Origin: Candidatus Woesearchaeota archaeon | GTDB lineage: Archaea > Nanobdellota > Nanobdellia > Woesearchaeales > GW2011-AR4 | Assembly (NCBI GenBank): GCA_016185865.1 | Contig: JACPMU010000067.1 | Location: 1 to 5,539, forward strand | Direction of reading: 5' to 3' | Length of the DNA: 5,539 bases | In this document: one piece after another, positions 4,837 to 5,539 of the stretch | Position numbering within the stretch: the first letter of the stretch is position 1 | How the letters are laid out: every line of letters begins with the position of its first letter | The notes under the pieces: model-generated | What the model was told of the DNA's origin: nothing | What the model saw: only the letters and a program-made list of their open reading frames with translations | Databases searched by the model: none | Program-made: the position numbers and the translations under genes

Positions 4837-5539
4837 ATGATTCCTATTAATATATCATTAAGCCACTATAAAAGAAGCGACATACAGGAAGAAATCCTAG
4901 CCAATTCCAAGGACAGGGAAGTTGCAGTCAAATTCAACGACAGCTTTGGCAAAAGGCCTGATGTGCTGAGGCACCAAAGCGATGTTCTCGAGCTTGCAAA
5001 ACAAGGAGCAACTTCTTTTCATGCTTCTGAGGAGTTGTGGAGAAACCCTTTGCAGCTTGATCCATCATTAAGGAAGCATGAATTGGACAATTTAAGGATT
5101 GGCTGGGATTTGGTGCTTGATATTGACTGCGGATTTTTTGAGTACAGCAAAATTGCAGCCGATTTGGTTATCAAGGCATTGAAATTCCACAAGGTGAATT
5201 CCATTTCCTGCAAATTCTCCGGAAACAAGGGCTTCCATATTGGAATTCCGTTCGAGGCATTCCCTGAGAAGGTGAGGAACGAGGAAACGAAAAACCTTTT
5301 TCCTGTTGCTCCAAGGCAGATTGCATTGTATATAAGGGAAATGATTAAAAAACCTCTTGGGGAAAAAATAATGGAGTCTGAAAAGAATGATTTCAATGCC
5401 ATCATAGAGAAAACAGGCAAAAAAGCAAGCGAAATAACATATTACAGCAGTAAAAACAGAGCATTGAATGCTGAGCAGTTCCTGAACATTGACACTCTGC
5501 TTATCTCCTCAAGGCACCTCTACAGGATGCCTTACTCGC
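4837..5539 (+). CDS. priS: DNA primase small (catalytic) subunit PriS, cut by right edge
   Basis: PriS is the catalytic subunit of the archaeal/eukaryotic-type primase that makes primers for replication with the large subunit PriL. The frame is open from ATG 4837 to the window end, giving 234 visible residues of a protein usually about 320-350 long. It shows the catalytic strand LVLDIDC (Asp95 and Asp97), the nucleotide-binding motif FSGNKGFHIGIP (Ser128, Gly129, Gly132, His134), and a late block NIDTLLISSRHLYRMPYS (217-234). Within the late block Asp219 is the likely third catalytic Asp and the RMPYS stretch corresponds to the RLPGS-type family motif. Oddity: between DID and SGNKG there are only 30 residues with no Cys/His cluster; the only visible cysteines are 98 and 125, so the zinc knuckle normally found there is absent. 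ATG 4837 is supported by the TATA box about 25 nt upstream and by the absence of a better start. It is divergent from the Toprim gene across 71 bp. Confidence 0.92.
   Translation, partial: MIPINISLSHYKRSDIQEEILANSKDREVAVKFNDSFGKRPDVLRHQSDVLELAKQGATSFHASEELWRNPLQLDPSLRKHELDNLRIGWDLVLDIDCGFFEYSKIAADLVIKALKFHKVNSISCKFSGNKGFHIGIPFEAFPEKVRNEETKNLFPVAPRQIALYIREMIKKPLGEKIMESEKNDFNAIIEKTGKKASEITYYSSKNRALNAEQFLNIDTLLISSRHLYRMPYS

Noticed and set aside
5019..5420. Minus-strand open frame opposite priS
   Set aside because: The plus frame encodes the DID and SGNKGFH primase motifs across the same region, so the minus frame is a shadow.
1..5539. CRISPR array, tRNA/rRNA, insertion sequence or defence cassette
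   Set aside because: No regularly spaced repeats, structured RNA-like segments, transposase motifs or inverted-repeat ends were seen; the window is filled by ordinary chromosomal genes.

Overview
The window reads as a compact, AT-rich archaeal chromosome segment, most likely from a small-genome DPANN-type lineage (Woesearchaeota/Pacearchaeota-like). The evidence is a Hef-type XPF helicase-nuclease, an archaeal/eukaryotic-type primase small subunit (PriS), TATA boxes about 22-29 nt upstream of ATG codons with almost no 5' leader, and gene ends that overlap. The phylum assignment is inference; no rRNA or other definitive marker is present.

Layout, left to right: (1) 1-1043, the C-terminal part of Hef (end of the SF2 helicase core, ERCC4 nuclease, tandem helix-hairpin-helix), cut by the left edge. 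(2) 1085-2014, an unrecognised multi-pass membrane protein with a long Lys/Glu-rich tail. (3) 2011-2856 on the minus strand, a classic HtpX-type M48 membrane metalloprotease whose stop overlaps that of gene 2. (4) 2965-3519, LemA, and (5) 3521-4417, a second, LemA-associated type of HtpX; these form a plus-strand operon divergent from gene 3. (6) 4403-4765 on the minus strand, a small single-domain Toprim protein that overlaps the end of gene 5 by 15 nt. (7) 4837 to the right edge, PriS, cut by the window and divergent from the Toprim gene.

Functionally there are two themes. The centre is a membrane proteostasis module, two HtpX paralogues flanking LemA, with divergent promoters in a space of about 100 bp. 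The flanks carry DNA replication and repair genes (Hef, PriS) and a nucleic-acid-type Toprim protein.

Every gene is accounted for by a known family except the membrane protein. I found no CRISPR array, tRNA, rRNA, insertion sequence or defence cassette. The most unusual details are a Hef nuclease motif with Ala in place of the Arg of ERK, a PriS without the usual zinc-binding insert after its catalytic DxD, the uncharacterised membrane protein, and very tight overlapping and leaderless gene organisation. There is no gene-free stretch over 300 bases; the longest gap is about 108 bases (2857-2964).
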